Shown piece by piece: positions 53,674 through 62,886 of a stretch of 64,000 nt of DNA. Both the position numbers and the translations under genes were made by a program. The stretch is from NCBI GenBank assembly GCA_030428835.1, contig JAUIEP010000003.1, positions 41,990 to 105,989 of the forward strand. The letters run 5' to 3'. The notes beneath the pieces were generated by a model, which was given only the letters and a program-made list of their open reading frames with translations, ran no database searches and was not told where the DNA came from. Source of the DNA: Gammaproteobacteria bacterium. GTDB lineage: Bacteria > Pseudomonadota > Gammaproteobacteria > Pseudomonadales > Halieaceae. Position 1 is the stretch's first letter. The number at the start of each line of letters is the position of its first letter.

Positions 53674-54909
53674 TCATGACGCCACTTCAAGGGCCCCGAC
53701 ATCAACAGACATCGGTAGCTTTACCCAGCCGCTAAGTATCGGGACAGGAATTCGTTTACCATTCTCAAAATCCAGTTTCATATGAGGAAGTAGATCGATG
53801 AGCCATTCGAAAGCGACCTTCGCTTCAAGCCGTGCCAGCGCGGAGCCCATGCAAAAATGTATACCTTTCCCCAACGCTAGGTGATCTTTGTTGCGTCGAT
53901 GCAGATCAAAAGTCTCTGGGGCTTCATAAGTATCAGCATCGAGATTCCCGGAGGAGAAAAGCAACCAAAGCGTATCACCCTTACTGATGTTTTTGCCTCT
54001 GAACTCAACATTTCTGGTTGCAATTCGAAAAAGGCCCATTACAGGGCCGTCATAACGCAACATTTCTTCAACGAAATCAGAAATCAATGTCCTATCATTT
54101 CGCAAGTCCGCCAGCACATCGGGATGATTCAATAAGAACACTACCCCGTTGCTGATCAAGTTGGTCGTTGTTTCATTCCCTGCAAGCCACAGCAGTTTGC
54201 TTAAACCTAGTATTTCTTCTGTACGTAGATTCTCACCTTCCTCGGAAGCATCAAGCATGGCGCTGATAAGGGTATTTGCCTGTGGATTATGACGCGCCGC
54301 AGAGATGATTTCGCTCAAGCCTTCCGTCATCTCTTTACGTGAGCCGAGCTGCTGCTGAATGGAATACCCTTCTCCAGCACCAATGGCCAGGGAATCAGAC
54401 CACATGCGCAAGCGATGACGTTCCTCCAACGGAATCCCCATCATCTGAGCAATTACATACACCGGCAGCGGACTGGCAAAATCATCTACCAGATCCAGCG
54501 CTTCACCATTGCGAATTTTCTGGTGGAGTTCGTCCATTAGATTTGTGGCTATTTCCACCACCGCTGGTTCCATTTCGGCGATGCGTTTTGGCGTGAAAGC
54601 CTTTGCAAACAGCGAACGAATTCTGGTGTGTTCTGGCGGATCATGCTGAATCAAGGGTAGGAAACCCATGCCGCCATTGTCATCGCGCTGTTCGCCGTCT
54701 TCTCCTGCTACGAGGCCCCCACCGGGTCCGGCTGCGGACGAGTATGTGTATGGGTCCTTGAGCATCTCGAGGATATCCTCATGCTTTGAAATAACCCAAA
54801 ACCCATACTCCTGCGCATAGTAAACTGGATCGGTCTCTCGAAGATTCTTCCAAAAGGGTTGTGGCCGCGCAGCGTATTCTGCAGAGAGAAATGGAAATTC
54901 ATTAGACAT
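53674..54909 (-). CDS. Cytochrome P450
   Basis: 411 aa, a normal size for soluble class-I bacterial P450s. Oxygen-activation helix LAGNETTTN, the ExxR motif in EEMLR, and heme-ligand Cys353 in LALGKGIHFCMG are all visible. It starts at ATG 54909 with AGGAGA upstream and lies 69 bases after the MarR gene in the same direction. It needs a ferredoxin partner, none of which is in view. It hydroxylates or epoxidises an organic compound; co-location with an efflux pump suggests detoxification or product modification. Confidence 0.95.
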   Translation of the reverse strand: MSNEFPFLSAEYAARPQPFWKNLRETDPVYYAQEYGFWVISKHEDILEMLKDPYTYSSAAGPGGGLVAGEDGEQRDDNGGMGFLPLIQHDPPEHTRIRSLFAKAFTPKRIAEMEPAVVEIATNLMDELHQKIRNGEALDLVDDFASPLPVYVIAQMMGIPLEERHRLRMWSDSLAIGAGEGYSIQQQLGSRKEMTEGLSEIISAARHNPQANTLISAMLDASEEGENLRTEEILGLSKLLWLAGNETTTNLISNGVVFLLNHPDVLADLRNDRTLISDFVEEMLRYDGPVMGLFRIATRNVEFRGKNISKGDTLWLLFSSGNLDADTYEAPETFDLHRRNKDHLALGKGIHFCMGSALARLEAKVAFEWLIDLLPHMKLDFENGKRIPVPILSGWVKLPMSVDVGALEVAS

Positions 54910-54978
54910 GGTATATTTCTCCTATTCGGGACAACCACCCACCAAATCGGCTGGCATCTTGTCCAACTTCCAATACTC

Positions 54979-55440
54979 TCAGTTTTCCGACAGCAAATTC
55001 GCATGTACCAATTTGAGTAAACGGTAAAATTCCTTGGCCTCTTTAGCAGACATGCCGCGCGTTGCCGCTCTGCCAATATCGCCTACCAGATCTTCAAGCG
55101 ACTTCAGCATGGGGTCGATTTTATCCGTAAGGCGAACCATCTTCGCACGGCGATCACTAGTATCCTGATGTCGCGCTATCCATCCCGCTGACTCTAGTCG
55201 GTCCACAACTTTGCCCAGTGGTGGTTTCGCCATCATCAGGGAATCGGCAATACTAGTTTGCGTCTGCTCGCCGTTCATGTAGAGCAGGTAGAGCACCTGC
55301 CATTGTGTGCGAGTTAACCCCAAGTCCTTTACCTGCCTGTTAAAGAGCCGGGCGACCATCAAACTAATTTCGTGAATTAGCGTACTAACAGGCTGGTCTT
55401 GCCGCCTTGATTGTTGGCTTGCTATATCTTGCGTTGACAA
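54979..55440 (-). CDS. MarR-family regulator of the P450/RND locus
   Basis: 153 aa from TTG 55440, supported by AGGA eight bases upstream. The wHTH is LTRTQWQVLYLLYMNGEQTQTSIADSLMMAKPPLGKVVDRLESAGWIAR and the wing is DTSDRRAKMVRLT. It lies between the P450 gene and the divergent efflux operon, with a palindrome (55452-55466) in the gap. It should control both and respond to the substrate. Confidence 0.93.
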   Translation of the reverse strand: MSTQDIASQQSRRQDQPVSTLIHEISLMVARLFNRQVKDLGLTRTQWQVLYLLYMNGEQTQTSIADSLMMAKPPLGKVVDRLESAGWIARHQDTSDRRAKMVRLTDKIDPMLKSLEDLVGDIGRAATRGMSAKEAKEFYRLLKLVHANLLSEN

Positions 55441-55451
55441 TTTAGTTATCC

Positions 55452-55466
55452 TAGTTAATATAACTA
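55452..55466. promoter_or_regulatory. MarR operator (P450/RND locus)
   Basis: TAGTTA-ATA-TAACTA, perfect 6-bp arms, 11 bases upstream of the MarR TTG start. Further half-sites follow (CAGTTAATA, TTTAGTTG), so a second dimer may bind. The region is AT-rich and shared by both divergent promoters. Confidence 0.7.
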
Positions 55467-55540
55467 CAGTTAATATTTTAGTTGTAGGTATCGCGGTTTG
55501 TCAATTCATGATGCCTCTCGAACTAGTTGGTAGCGATAGT

Positions 55541-56662
55541 ATGCGTTACATCATGCAGACCGTGGGACCCATTTTGGCCGCAGCGATACTCATGGGCTGC
55601 GATGGCGAACCCCAAAATGGCACAACCAGTACTGGGATTACTCCACAGCCCTCGTCACCCGTTGTAGTATCGATTACGAGTCCGGAAATAGCGGCATTAT
55701 CTGAGCCTATTTTTGTTACCGGCACCATTCTCGCACGCCGCTCCACCAATATTTCGCCGATGGTTGGTGGCCTCATCGAAGAAATCTATGTCAACGTTGG
55801 AAGCCGTGTTGAAGAAGGGCAGCCCTTGCTGCGTATGCGCCAGAAAGATTTCGAGATTAATGTCCTGCGTCTTTCTGAGGCTAAGCGCCTGGCAGAGGCA
55901 GAGTACAAAGACTCGGTACGCGATCTTGAAAACGCCATCGCACTCAGAGAGAAGCAAGCATTCTCTGTCGAGCAACTCGATGACAGGCGCACACAAGTTG
56001 AGGTATCGGCTGCGAAGCTCGGTATTGCAAGCGCTAATCTTGCCGAGGCGCAGAAGGAACTGGACGACTCAATAACCCGAGCACCCTACCGTGGCGTTAT
56101 CACCCAGAGACATGTGGATGAAGGCGCATACGTCCCATCAATCATGCGCTCTGAGCACCCAGTCCTCCAAATCCAGGAGATTGATGTCATGGTGGCACTG
56201 GTGTTCGTGCCCGAAGTTTATTTAACTTCCATTCAGTTGGGTACGCTCGGAAGGGTTCACATACCGAGTATGAATCAAACCTATGAGTCGGAAGTGGCGC
56301 TGATCAACGATCGAATAGACCACAAAACTCGCACTATCGATGTAAGACTGGGAATACCAAATGTGGATTATGCGATCAAACCTGGGCTTTTCATTGAAGT
56401 CGAGCTGATGCCCATTTCAAGACAGGGGCTAATGTTATCACCCAACGCTACTATGGGACTGGGAAGCAGCCGCTCTGTCCTGGTGGTTGAAGATGGCGTA
56501 GTTAGTCAACGCACAGTGCAAGTACGTGAGCTTAGTGATGGTCGGCTTGAGATACTCCAGGGCGTAAGCTCAAATGCGATCCTTGTTGTAGGCCCCAGTA
56601 TGCACAAGGTTTCTGATGGTTCACGGGTCACTATTTCAGAACATCCCTATGTGGATAGCTGA
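55541..56662 (+). CDS. RND membrane-fusion lipoprotein
   Basis: 373 aa if it starts at ATG 55541, giving a lipoprotein signal (ILAAAILMGC); ATG 55508 is also possible. MFP features are GGLIEEIYVNVGSRVEEGQPLLRM (lipoyl-like), two helical hairpin arms (KRLAEAEYKDSVRDLENAIALR and AAKLGIASANLAEAQKELDDS) and the beta-barrel RAPYRGVITQRHVDEGAYV. It links the inner-membrane pump to an outer-membrane channel. It overlaps the RND gene by 14 bases. Confidence 0.93.
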   Translation: MRYIMQTVGPILAAAILMGCDGEPQNGTTSTGITPQPSSPVVVSITSPEIAALSEPIFVTGTILARRSTNISPMVGGLIEEIYVNVGSRVEEGQPLLRMRQKDFEINVLRLSEAKRLAEAEYKDSVRDLENAIALREKQAFSVEQLDDRRTQVEVSAAKLGIASANLAEAQKELDDSITRAPYRGVITQRHVDEGAYVPSIMRSEHPVLQIQEIDVMVALVFVPEVYLTSIQLGTLGRVHIPSMNQTYESEVALINDRIDHKTRTIDVRLGIPNVDYAIKPGLFIEVELMPISRQGLMLSPNATMGLGSSRSVLVVEDGVVSQRTVQVRELSDGRLEILQGVSSNAILVVGPSMHKVSDGSRVTISEHPYVDS

Positions 56663-59600
56663 CCTCTGCATTCGCCGGCCAGTGCTGGCGATCATGATGA
56701 CCGCTGCGCTCATGATGCTGGGCGTGGTCTCCATGGGTCGAATAAGCATCGATCTGTTCCCGAGCGTTGAAGTGCCCATTGTAACGGTTGAAACAATACT
56801 CGAAGGAGCCTCTCCCAGCACGGTAGAGACAGAAGTTACCGAGAGGCTTGAAGAAGAGCTAATCGCTATATCTGGCGTCGATACAATGCGCTCGATTAGC
56901 GGTGACGGTTTTTCACAGATAATCCTTGAATTCGATATGGAGGAAAATCCCAACCTGAAGGCCCAGGAGATACGGGACAAAATCAGTCAAACTCTGCCGC
57001 TTCTGCCTGACACAGTTAGTCAGCCTGTCGTCTCCATACTTGATCCGGATTCTGAACCCATTGTCTCGGTGATTGTATCCGGCCCCTGGCCAGTGGGTGA
57101 ACTCACAGCCTTCGCCAAAGATGTCGTCAAAGAGCGTTTGCAGAGAGTACCTGGCGTTGGCAGCGTGATTCTTGTCGGGGGCCGCGAGCGGGAAGTACGC
57201 ATCTGGTTGAAAGCCCCACAAATGCGGGGTTACGGCGTAATTGCGGCCGATGTAATCAGCGCTATCCAACGTGAGCATGCTGACATCCCTGGCGGCCGCC
57301 TGGATTACCACAGCGGGTCCACGGAACTGACCATCAAAACCATGGGCGAAGTAACCAGCTTAAAAGAGTTGGGTGAAATCATTATTTCTCGCGATGATAA
57401 GGCGATGGTGCGCTTGATAGATGTTGCCGAAGTTGAGGATGGTCTGGAGGATGAACGCAGCTACGCGGAGCTAGATGGTAGAACAGGAGTAAGCCTCGAA
57501 ATTCGCAAACAATCTGGAACCAATACCACCAGTATTGCCAAAGCAGTTAAGGCAGCGCTGACCAAACTTCAGACAGAAACACCAGCTGAAATCAACATTG
57601 TCACGGTAAGGGACAGTTCGCGATTTATCGGGTCCGCAGTGCGAGACGTGTCAAACGATATTTTGCTAGGCATCCTCCTGGTTGTCATTGTCACACTTTG
57701 CTTTTTACTCAGCGTACGCGCCACGCTAATTGTTGCAACCGCTATTCCAACGGCAATCATCGCTACTTTTTTCGCTTTCTACCTACTCGATTTTTCTATC
57801 AATATGGTATCGCTGATTGCCATATCACTGTGTGTCGGCCTGCTCGTAGACGATGCCATAGTTGTGCTGGAATCTATACACCGCGAAGTTGAAGCTGGGC
57901 TCGACCTCAATGAAGCTGCTTCAACGGGCACGCGAAAAGTTGCCACTGCCGTCATCGCATCCACCCTTTGTGTGATGGCGGTGTTCTTGCCGATTTCCTT
58001 TACCACAGGTCTGGTTGGTGTGTTTTTCTATCAATACGGTGTCACCATTGCTGTGGCAGTAGCACTATCTCTGTTTGTTTCCGTTACCCTTACGCCTATG
58101 TTGAGCTCTCGTCTGCTCAAAAAAAGTTCCGGCCATAGAGGAATGTTTGCGCTACTGGATAAGGGCTATGTACTTCTGGAAACAACCTACGTTAAGGGCG
58201 TTCGCTTCGCACTTCGCGCTCGCTGGCTTGTTCTGCTGTTGGCCGCTGCCACTGTCGGTATGGGTGTTTATAATGCGGGTCAGGTTCCCCTCTCATTTAC
58301 GTCCGCAACTGATAGAAGCGAGTTTCTCGCCAAAGTCGAGCTTCCTCTGGGAACCGGTCTTACCCAGGCCAAGCGTGTTGCCACTCAAGTGAGTAAAACT
58401 GTCAGTGACCTGGAACATATTGAATTGGTGTTCACTGTTATTGGCTCCGGCGCTCAGGCCAAGGCAAACGAACTATCATTCTATTTTGGTCTGTCGCCGA
58501 AACAACAAAGGAGCAGTCATCAGTATGAAGTGATGGATGACGTCCGCACAGCGCTCGCTTTGGCCATACCCGATGCCAAGCACATCTCTTTGACAGATGT
58601 GCCCTGGATATCCGGAGGAGGATTCTTTGGTGCCGACATGGAGATGGCTTTAAGCGGCGATGATTTAGAACAACTTCGAACATACGCGGATACTATCACG
58701 AGCCAGATGGAAGAATCTGGCCTCTTCAGGGATATCAAGTCCAGCTATGAGCCAGGCAAGCCTGAATTGCAGGTTACGATAAACCGGCGCAGGGCCGCTG
58801 ATTTGGGCATTTCGGTTCGAGATATCGCCGCTACTGTTGGAGCCACGATGGGTGGTGTAGATGTTACAAGTTACGAAGAGTTCGGTAATCGCTATGACGT
58901 GCGCCTGAGATATGCAGAAACGTACCGCGACGAGATCGGAAAGTTTGACCTCATTCAATTACGCGCGGCAGACAACAGCTTAATAGATTTCCGTAACGTC
59001 GCAGAGGTAAGCGTAACCAGTGGCCCGGCACAAATCGATCACTACAATCGGGCTCGAAAGATCGGTATTTCTGCAAACGCTCCCGCTGGGATCGCGACAG
59101 GCGAGCTGATGAAAAAAATGGATGAGATTATTAGTGATCTCGATATGGCTACAGGATACGAGAGTTCATATCTAGGCACTTCAGAGCAAATCAATGATAT
59201 TGTCGAGGCAATATTTTTTGCACTAACAATGTCGATGCTCAGTCTATACATGATTCTGGCTAGTCAATTCAACAGCTATACTCAACCAGTAGTGATCATG
59301 CTTACCGCTCCGCTGTCTTTTGTGGGCGCATTCAGCTTGCTCGCATGGACTAACTCCGAGCTTTCAGTCTTGACACAAATCGGTCTGGTCGCGCTGATGG
59401 GTCTGGTTATGAAAAACGGCATTCTTCTGGTGGACTATGCCAATCAGGCCATAGAGCAAGGCCACAGCGCAGCGGAAGCTATGATCGAAGCGGCTCATTT
59501 ACGCTTACGCCCAGTACTGATGACTGCGTTCTCTACCATATTCGGTATGATCCCTATAGCGCTGGCCACGTCTGATGGCGCTGAGTTACGCACTTCAATG

Positions 59601-59726
59601 GGTATACTCGTAATAGGCGGACTAATTTCCTCAACCGTGCTTACCTTATTTGTTGTTCCAGTGGTTTACACATTACTCGCCGACGCCGAAAGTCAGCTTG
59701 CCCGTCTATTAAAATCGGAAATCTGA
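56649..59726 (+). CDS. RND-family efflux transporter
   Basis: 1025 aa from ATG 56649. The N-terminus IADLCIRRPVLAIMMTAALMMLG is the first membrane helix, followed by the porter domain (FPSVEVPIVTVET). TM4 has the proton-relay motif GLLVDDAIVVLESI. The C-terminal half repeats the pattern and ends with the membrane block VLTLFVVPVVYTLL. It exports lipophilic compounds using the proton gradient. No outer-membrane factor gene is in the operon, so TolC or another channel from elsewhere would be needed. Confidence 0.96.
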   Translation: MWIADLCIRRPVLAIMMTAALMMLGVVSMGRISIDLFPSVEVPIVTVETILEGASPSTVETEVTERLEEELIAISGVDTMRSISGDGFSQIILEFDMEENPNLKAQEIRDKISQTLPLLPDTVSQPVVSILDPDSEPIVSVIVSGPWPVGELTAFAKDVVKERLQRVPGVGSVILVGGREREVRIWLKAPQMRGYGVIAADVISAIQREHADIPGGRLDYHSGSTELTIKTMGEVTSLKELGEIIISRDDKAMVRLIDVAEVEDGLEDERSYAELDGRTGVSLEIRKQSGTNTTSIAKAVKAALTKLQTETPAEINIVTVRDSSRFIGSAVRDVSNDILLGILLVVIVTLCFLLSVRATLIVATAIPTAIIATFFAFYLLDFSINMVSLIAISLCVGLLVDDAIVVLESIHREVEAGLDLNEAASTGTRKVATAVIASTLCVMAVFLPISFTTGLVGVFFYQYGVTIAVAVALSLFVSVTLTPMLSSRLLKKSSGHRGMFALLDKGYVLLETTYVKGVRFALRARWLVLLLAAATVGMGVYNAGQVPLSFTSATDRSEFLAKVELPLGTGLTQAKRVATQVSKTVSDLEHIELVFTVIGSGAQAKANELSFYFGLSPKQQRSSHQYEVMDDVRTALALAIPDAKHISLTDVPWISGGGFFGADMEMALSGDDLEQLRTYADTITSQMEESGLFRDIKSSYEPGKPELQVTINRRRAADLGISVRDIAATVGATMGGVDVTSYEEFGNRYDVRLRYAETYRDEIGKFDLIQLRAADNSLIDFRNVAEVSVTSGPAQIDHYNRARKIGISANAPAGIATGELMKKMDEIISDLDMATGYESSYLGTSEQINDIVEAIFFALTMSMLSLYMILASQFNSYTQPVVIMLTAPLSFVGAFSLLAWTNSELSVLTQIGLVALMGLVMKNGILLVDYANQAIEQGHSAAEAMIEAAHLRLRPVLMTAFSTIFGMIPIALATSDGAELRTSMGILVIGGLISSTVLTLFVVPVVYTLLADAESQLARLLKSEI

Positions 59727-59731
59727 ACAAG

Positions 59732-60199
59732 ATGGATGCACTCCAACTGGAAAAAGTTTACGAGTTGTTCAGCGCCGGGATCGGTGCTCACAGTGATATG
59801 TCACTGAAATTTGTTTCTACCGAGGAAAACCGAGTCGTATTGGAAATGCCTTTCCAGGAAAAGCATGCAACAGCGCACGAAAATGGTTCGTTGCACCCTG
59901 GCGCTCTGGCAGCCGCACTGGACAGTGCCTGCGGTTTCGTAGTCCTCCAAAGCCTCGCGGTGCCACAGGCCATTGCGACCATCAACCTGCGAATCGACCA
60001 CATACATTCCGCCCCCGTAGGCACTGATGTTCGAATCCAGGCGGAGTGCTACCAGCAGATTAACGGGTTTGCCTATGTCAGTGCATTCGCCAGCAGCCTG
60101 GACGGAAGAAAGATGTTGTGTAACGCGCAAGGTATTTTCAAAATTGGCAGCCCAGGTCCTGCCCTGGATCGAAGCTTGCTCTATCGACGAGGTGATTAA
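59732..60199 (+). CDS. Hotdog-fold thioesterase (PaaI-like)
   Basis: 155 aa. The hotdog helix and catalytic region are ENGSLHPGALAAALDSACGFVV, with strands TINLRIDHIHSAP and CYQQINGFAYVSAFAS. It begins five bases after the RND stop. PaaI-type enzymes hydrolyse aromatic or fatty acyl-CoA esters. The two neighbouring proteins of this type may form a heteromer. Confidence 0.88.
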   Translation: MDALQLEKVYELFSAGIGAHSDMSLKFVSTEENRVVLEMPFQEKHATAHENGSLHPGALAAALDSACGFVVLQSLAVPQAIATINLRIDHIHSAPVGTDVRIQAECYQQINGFAYVSAFASSLDGRKMLCNAQGIFKIGSPGPALDRSLLYRRGD

Positions 60200-60204
60200 T
60201 CAAG

Positions 60205-60606
60205 ATGGACAAACATCTACTCCAGTTTCTCGACGAGACGCCCTATGCGAAAAATTACGGGACCGAGCTTGTCAGATGCGAACCAGATGTCGAATGCCTG
60301 ACTCCTTGGGCAGAGCATTTTACTGGTAACCCATTGTTGCAAGCGTGGCACGGAGGAGTAGTTGTAGGCGTTCTCGAGCTTACCGGTGCGTTGCAAACTT
60401 TAAAGGTATCAGCCGACGAAGTGTGCCCACTCCTATCAGCCAACATCAATTTTCTACGTCCCACCAAGGGTGATCTAGCCGTGCATACACGCGCTTACCT
60501 TGTTCGAAGTGGGAGGCAGATTCTGAATATCGATGTCATCGCCTGGCAAATCTCGCTGCAAGAGCCCACTGCTGCGGCAACACTGACTTTTGCAAGACGT
60601 AGTTAG
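60205..60606 (+). CDS. Hotdog-fold thioesterase (PaaI-like), second copy
   Basis: 133 aa, five bases after the preceding gene. The core is LLQAWHGGVVVGVLELTGALQTL and SANINFLRPTKGDLAVHTRAYL. It is shorter than and clearly different from the first. Family members hydrolyse or bind acyl-CoA. It ends the RND operon and is followed by a 1-kb noncoding region. Confidence 0.85.
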   Translation: MDKHLLQFLDETPYAKNYGTELVRCEPDVECLTPWAEHFTGNPLLQAWHGGVVVGVLELTGALQTLKVSADEVCPLLSANINFLRPTKGDLAVHTRAYLVRSGRQILNIDVIAWQISLQEPTAAATLTFARRS

Positions 60607-60835
60607 TCACCATCCTTCTGTTCGATTTAACGCTAAATTCACGAAAAACCACCCCGTACCGCCTGCGTTCCGGCGCGAGCTCATTAGCCGCTCGCCCGAG
60701 AGAATTCTCGGTAAGAGTCTGGAAGAACACTCTTCCCCCAAGGCAATGGTGGATTTTTGCGGGTACAAATGTGCAGTTTTCGTCCGGCGTTGATAGGCTT
60801 TTCACAGCGGAGCATATCGTTTTCCGCATCAAAAC

Positions 60836-60873
60836 CCCACGTCACTAAGGCGCGAAGCGAGTAGTGACGTGGG
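60836..60873. repeat. 11-bp inverted repeat
   Basis: CCCACGTCACT and AGTGACGTGGG flank 16 bases. Perfect arms; strong hairpin potential. Confidence 0.75.
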
Positions 60874-60925
60874 CAGCGCGCACATTGCGGCAATCTTGGC
60901 AACACCGAGGCTTAACGTCTTTTCA

Positions 60926-60950
60926 GGGGTGGTTACAGTGGAACCACCCC
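60926..60950. repeat. 9-bp inverted repeat
   Basis: GGGGTGGTT-ACAGTGG-AACCACCCC; perfect arms. Confidence 0.7.
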
Positions 60951-61656
60951 CTCAAAGGTGGATTGGGTCGTGTAGGCACAGTCAAATATGGCCAAAATTG
61001 CATTGCAGAGAGCTTTCAGGGCGTTTGATGGCAGCAAGTTTTCAGCTGCCGGGCAGAAACCACTCCCGATTCAGGTGAAGTTCTCTGTGACACGCGTATT
61101 CTGTGTTCCTATAATCGGCCCCAACACTGAATTTTGTCGCTGCCACTGCGCTTAAAGTGGCAAGGAAGACCCCACCTTGCGAAAGCGAACGGGGTAGGTG
61201 GATTCAGGTAGTTTTGGAATCTGCTGAACGCGTCACTCAGGACCCTTCTTGACGCAACGGTCAGCGATGACCGGGTCCCTCTTCGAACTATCGCAGTGCC
61301 GCTTCGTCTGGGTACCGCACCTTCAAATCCCTCCCGCCTGGTACGGGGATCGGTTCCATAAGCGCTGTGGATGGCCGGGCATATATGCCGGCCTGAAAGA
61401 CAGTTTCTTCAACCACGCAAACGCACTGGCGGTCAGTGCGCTCTGCTCAACTTAAAAAGGAGAAATCCACCACCAGCCTTTGGCTGGATGACCGTTGGTT
61501 TGCACGGGCCAGTTTTCTTGCGAAAACACACCGTGCTGTCTATGGCCAGACACATTCAGGTCAACCGGGATTGGTGTCCCGTGATCGTACCGCTCGTCGG
61601 ACCTGCGCAGCATTGTTGCCAGGTGATCAGAAACACTCACCGATGGAAACAACACT

Positions 61657-62523
61657 ATGCGAGACCTGAACTACCAACTGAAACTCTTGTGCAAACACAG
61701 CCATGAAGGCAGCTTCGAAACCCGCGTAGGCCGTGAGCGCCAGTTGAGCGCAATCGCCAACCAGTTGCACGAGCTGGGCTTCCGGCAATTGAAGGCCTCC
61801 TCCCTCAAACAAAAGCATGTCCAGGCCCTGGTGGACGAGTGGCTGAAACAGAACCTTTCACCCGGCACCATCAAGAACCGGATGAGCTGTTTACGCTGGT
61901 GGGCCGAGAAGGTTAACAAGCGGGCCGTGGTTGCCAGCTCCAACGACTTTTATGGCATACCGGACCGGCAGTTCGTATCCGGCACCAGCAAGGCCAAGGA
62001 CCTGAAAAGGGACCAACTCGCCCTGGTGAAAGATGAATATGTGAGGATGAGCCTGCGCCTGCAACAGGCCTTCGGGCTTCGACGGGAGGAAGCCCTGAAG
62101 ATCCAGCCCCGCTGGGCAGACCGGGGTGATCACCTGCACCTCAAGGCCAGTTGGACCAAGGGCGGACGGGAACGCACCGTCCCCATCCGCACCCTGGAAC
62201 AACGCGCCCTGCTGGAACAGGCCAAGCGGCTGGCCGGTTTCGGCTCGCTGATCCCCCGGGGCCGGCAATACATCGAGCAGCTCAGGATCTACGAACGCCA
62301 CACCGCCAACGCCGGCTTATCCAAAATGCACGGCCTGCGCCATGCCTATGCCCAGCAGCGGTACCGGGAACTCACAGGTTGGCCCTGCCCCCATGCGGGC
62401 GGGCCCGCCAAAGAGCAATTAACCGGGTCACAGCGTCAGGTCGACCAGCAGGCCCGCCTGACCATCAGTGCTGAAATAGGCCATGTCAGAGCCCAGATAA
62501 CTGCTGTGTACATAGGCAGATAG
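61657..62523 (+). CDS. Tyrosine recombinase (integrase_1-type)
   Basis: 288 aa. The N-terminal SAM-like domain covers about 1-100. The catalytic set is complete: R in FGLRREEAL, H-x-x-R in MHGLRHAYAQ, H and R in EIGHVRAQIT, and Tyr in AVYIGR at the end. This is the family with N-terminal phage-integrase domain found in genomic islands. It stands at the start of the GC-richer right end. An AlpA-like gene begins three bases after its stop. Confidence 0.92.
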   Translation: MRDLNYQLKLLCKHSHEGSFETRVGRERQLSAIANQLHELGFRQLKASSLKQKHVQALVDEWLKQNLSPGTIKNRMSCLRWWAEKVNKRAVVASSNDFYGIPDRQFVSGTSKAKDLKRDQLALVKDEYVRMSLRLQQAFGLRREEALKIQPRWADRGDHLHLKASWTKGGRERTVPIRTLEQRALLEQAKRLAGFGSLIPRGRQYIEQLRIYERHTANAGLSKMHGLRHAYAQQRYRELTGWPCPHAGGPAKEQLTGSQRQVDQQARLTISAEIGHVRAQITAVYIGR

Positions 62524-62526
62524 GGC

Positions 62527-62886
62527 ATGCAGATCCAACCCCGCCTGATCCGACTCCGCGATGCCCCGGCCTACCTCGGGATCAACAAGAATACTTTTAA
62601 TCGCGTGGTGCGCCCTGCCCTGTCTGAGGTTTCCCTGGGACAACAAACCATTCTCTTCGACAGACTTGAAATCGACGCCTGGGCGGAGGACTATATCCAA
62701 CGCAACGGGCGTCGTCCTTTAGGCTCAATTCTGGAGGACGATTTATGTCAAAGCGCAACAAAATGCCGGGGCTCCGCCTCAAAAACGGGATCTGGCATAT
62801 CGAAAAACGCTCGCAGTACGCCCCCGGCGGCTGGCTCCGCGAAAGCACAGGAGTATCTGGCCGCACTGAGGCAGAGCAAAAACTGA
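62527..62886 (+). CDS. AlpA/excisionase-like DNA-binding protein
   Basis: 119 aa by the frame. Residues 1-70 fit a small wHTH protein: RLRDAPAYLGINKNTFNRVVRPAL and VSLGQQTILFDRLEIDAWAEDY. The remaining frame overlaps the next integrase by 142 bases and does not look like protein, so the original may have ended near residue 70 through a frameshift or this may be the real stop. These proteins activate or guide recombinases. Confidence 0.8.
   Translation: MQIQPRLIRLRDAPAYLGINKNTFNRVVRPALSEVSLGQQTILFDRLEIDAWAEDYIQRNGRRPLGSILEDDLCQSATKCRGSASKTGSGISKNARSTPPAAGSAKAQEYLAALRQSKN

Larger units (their letters stand above)
60607..61656. other. 1-kb hairpin-rich noncoding region
   Basis: There is no convincing gene in either strand. 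Inverted repeats are at 60836-60873 (11-bp arms CCCACGTCACT), 60926-60950 (GGGGTGGTT with AACCACCCC) and 61141-61162 (TGCCACT with AGTGGCA). The first lies 230 bases after the thioesterase stop. They may be recombination sites or structured RNA for the integrase genes. Confidence 0.6.

Noticed and set aside
53471..53677. 68-codon minus-strand frame whose ATG overlaps the P450 stop
   Set aside because: The overlap looks like coupling, but the residues show no protein-like pattern and no ribosome site stands out.
60590..60793. 67-codon frame after the second hotdog gene
   Set aside because: It overlaps the stop of the gene and lacks recognisable features.
61371..61706. Several short frames in the hairpin-rich gap
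   Set aside because: They overlap one another, have no ribosome sites and look like random open frames.
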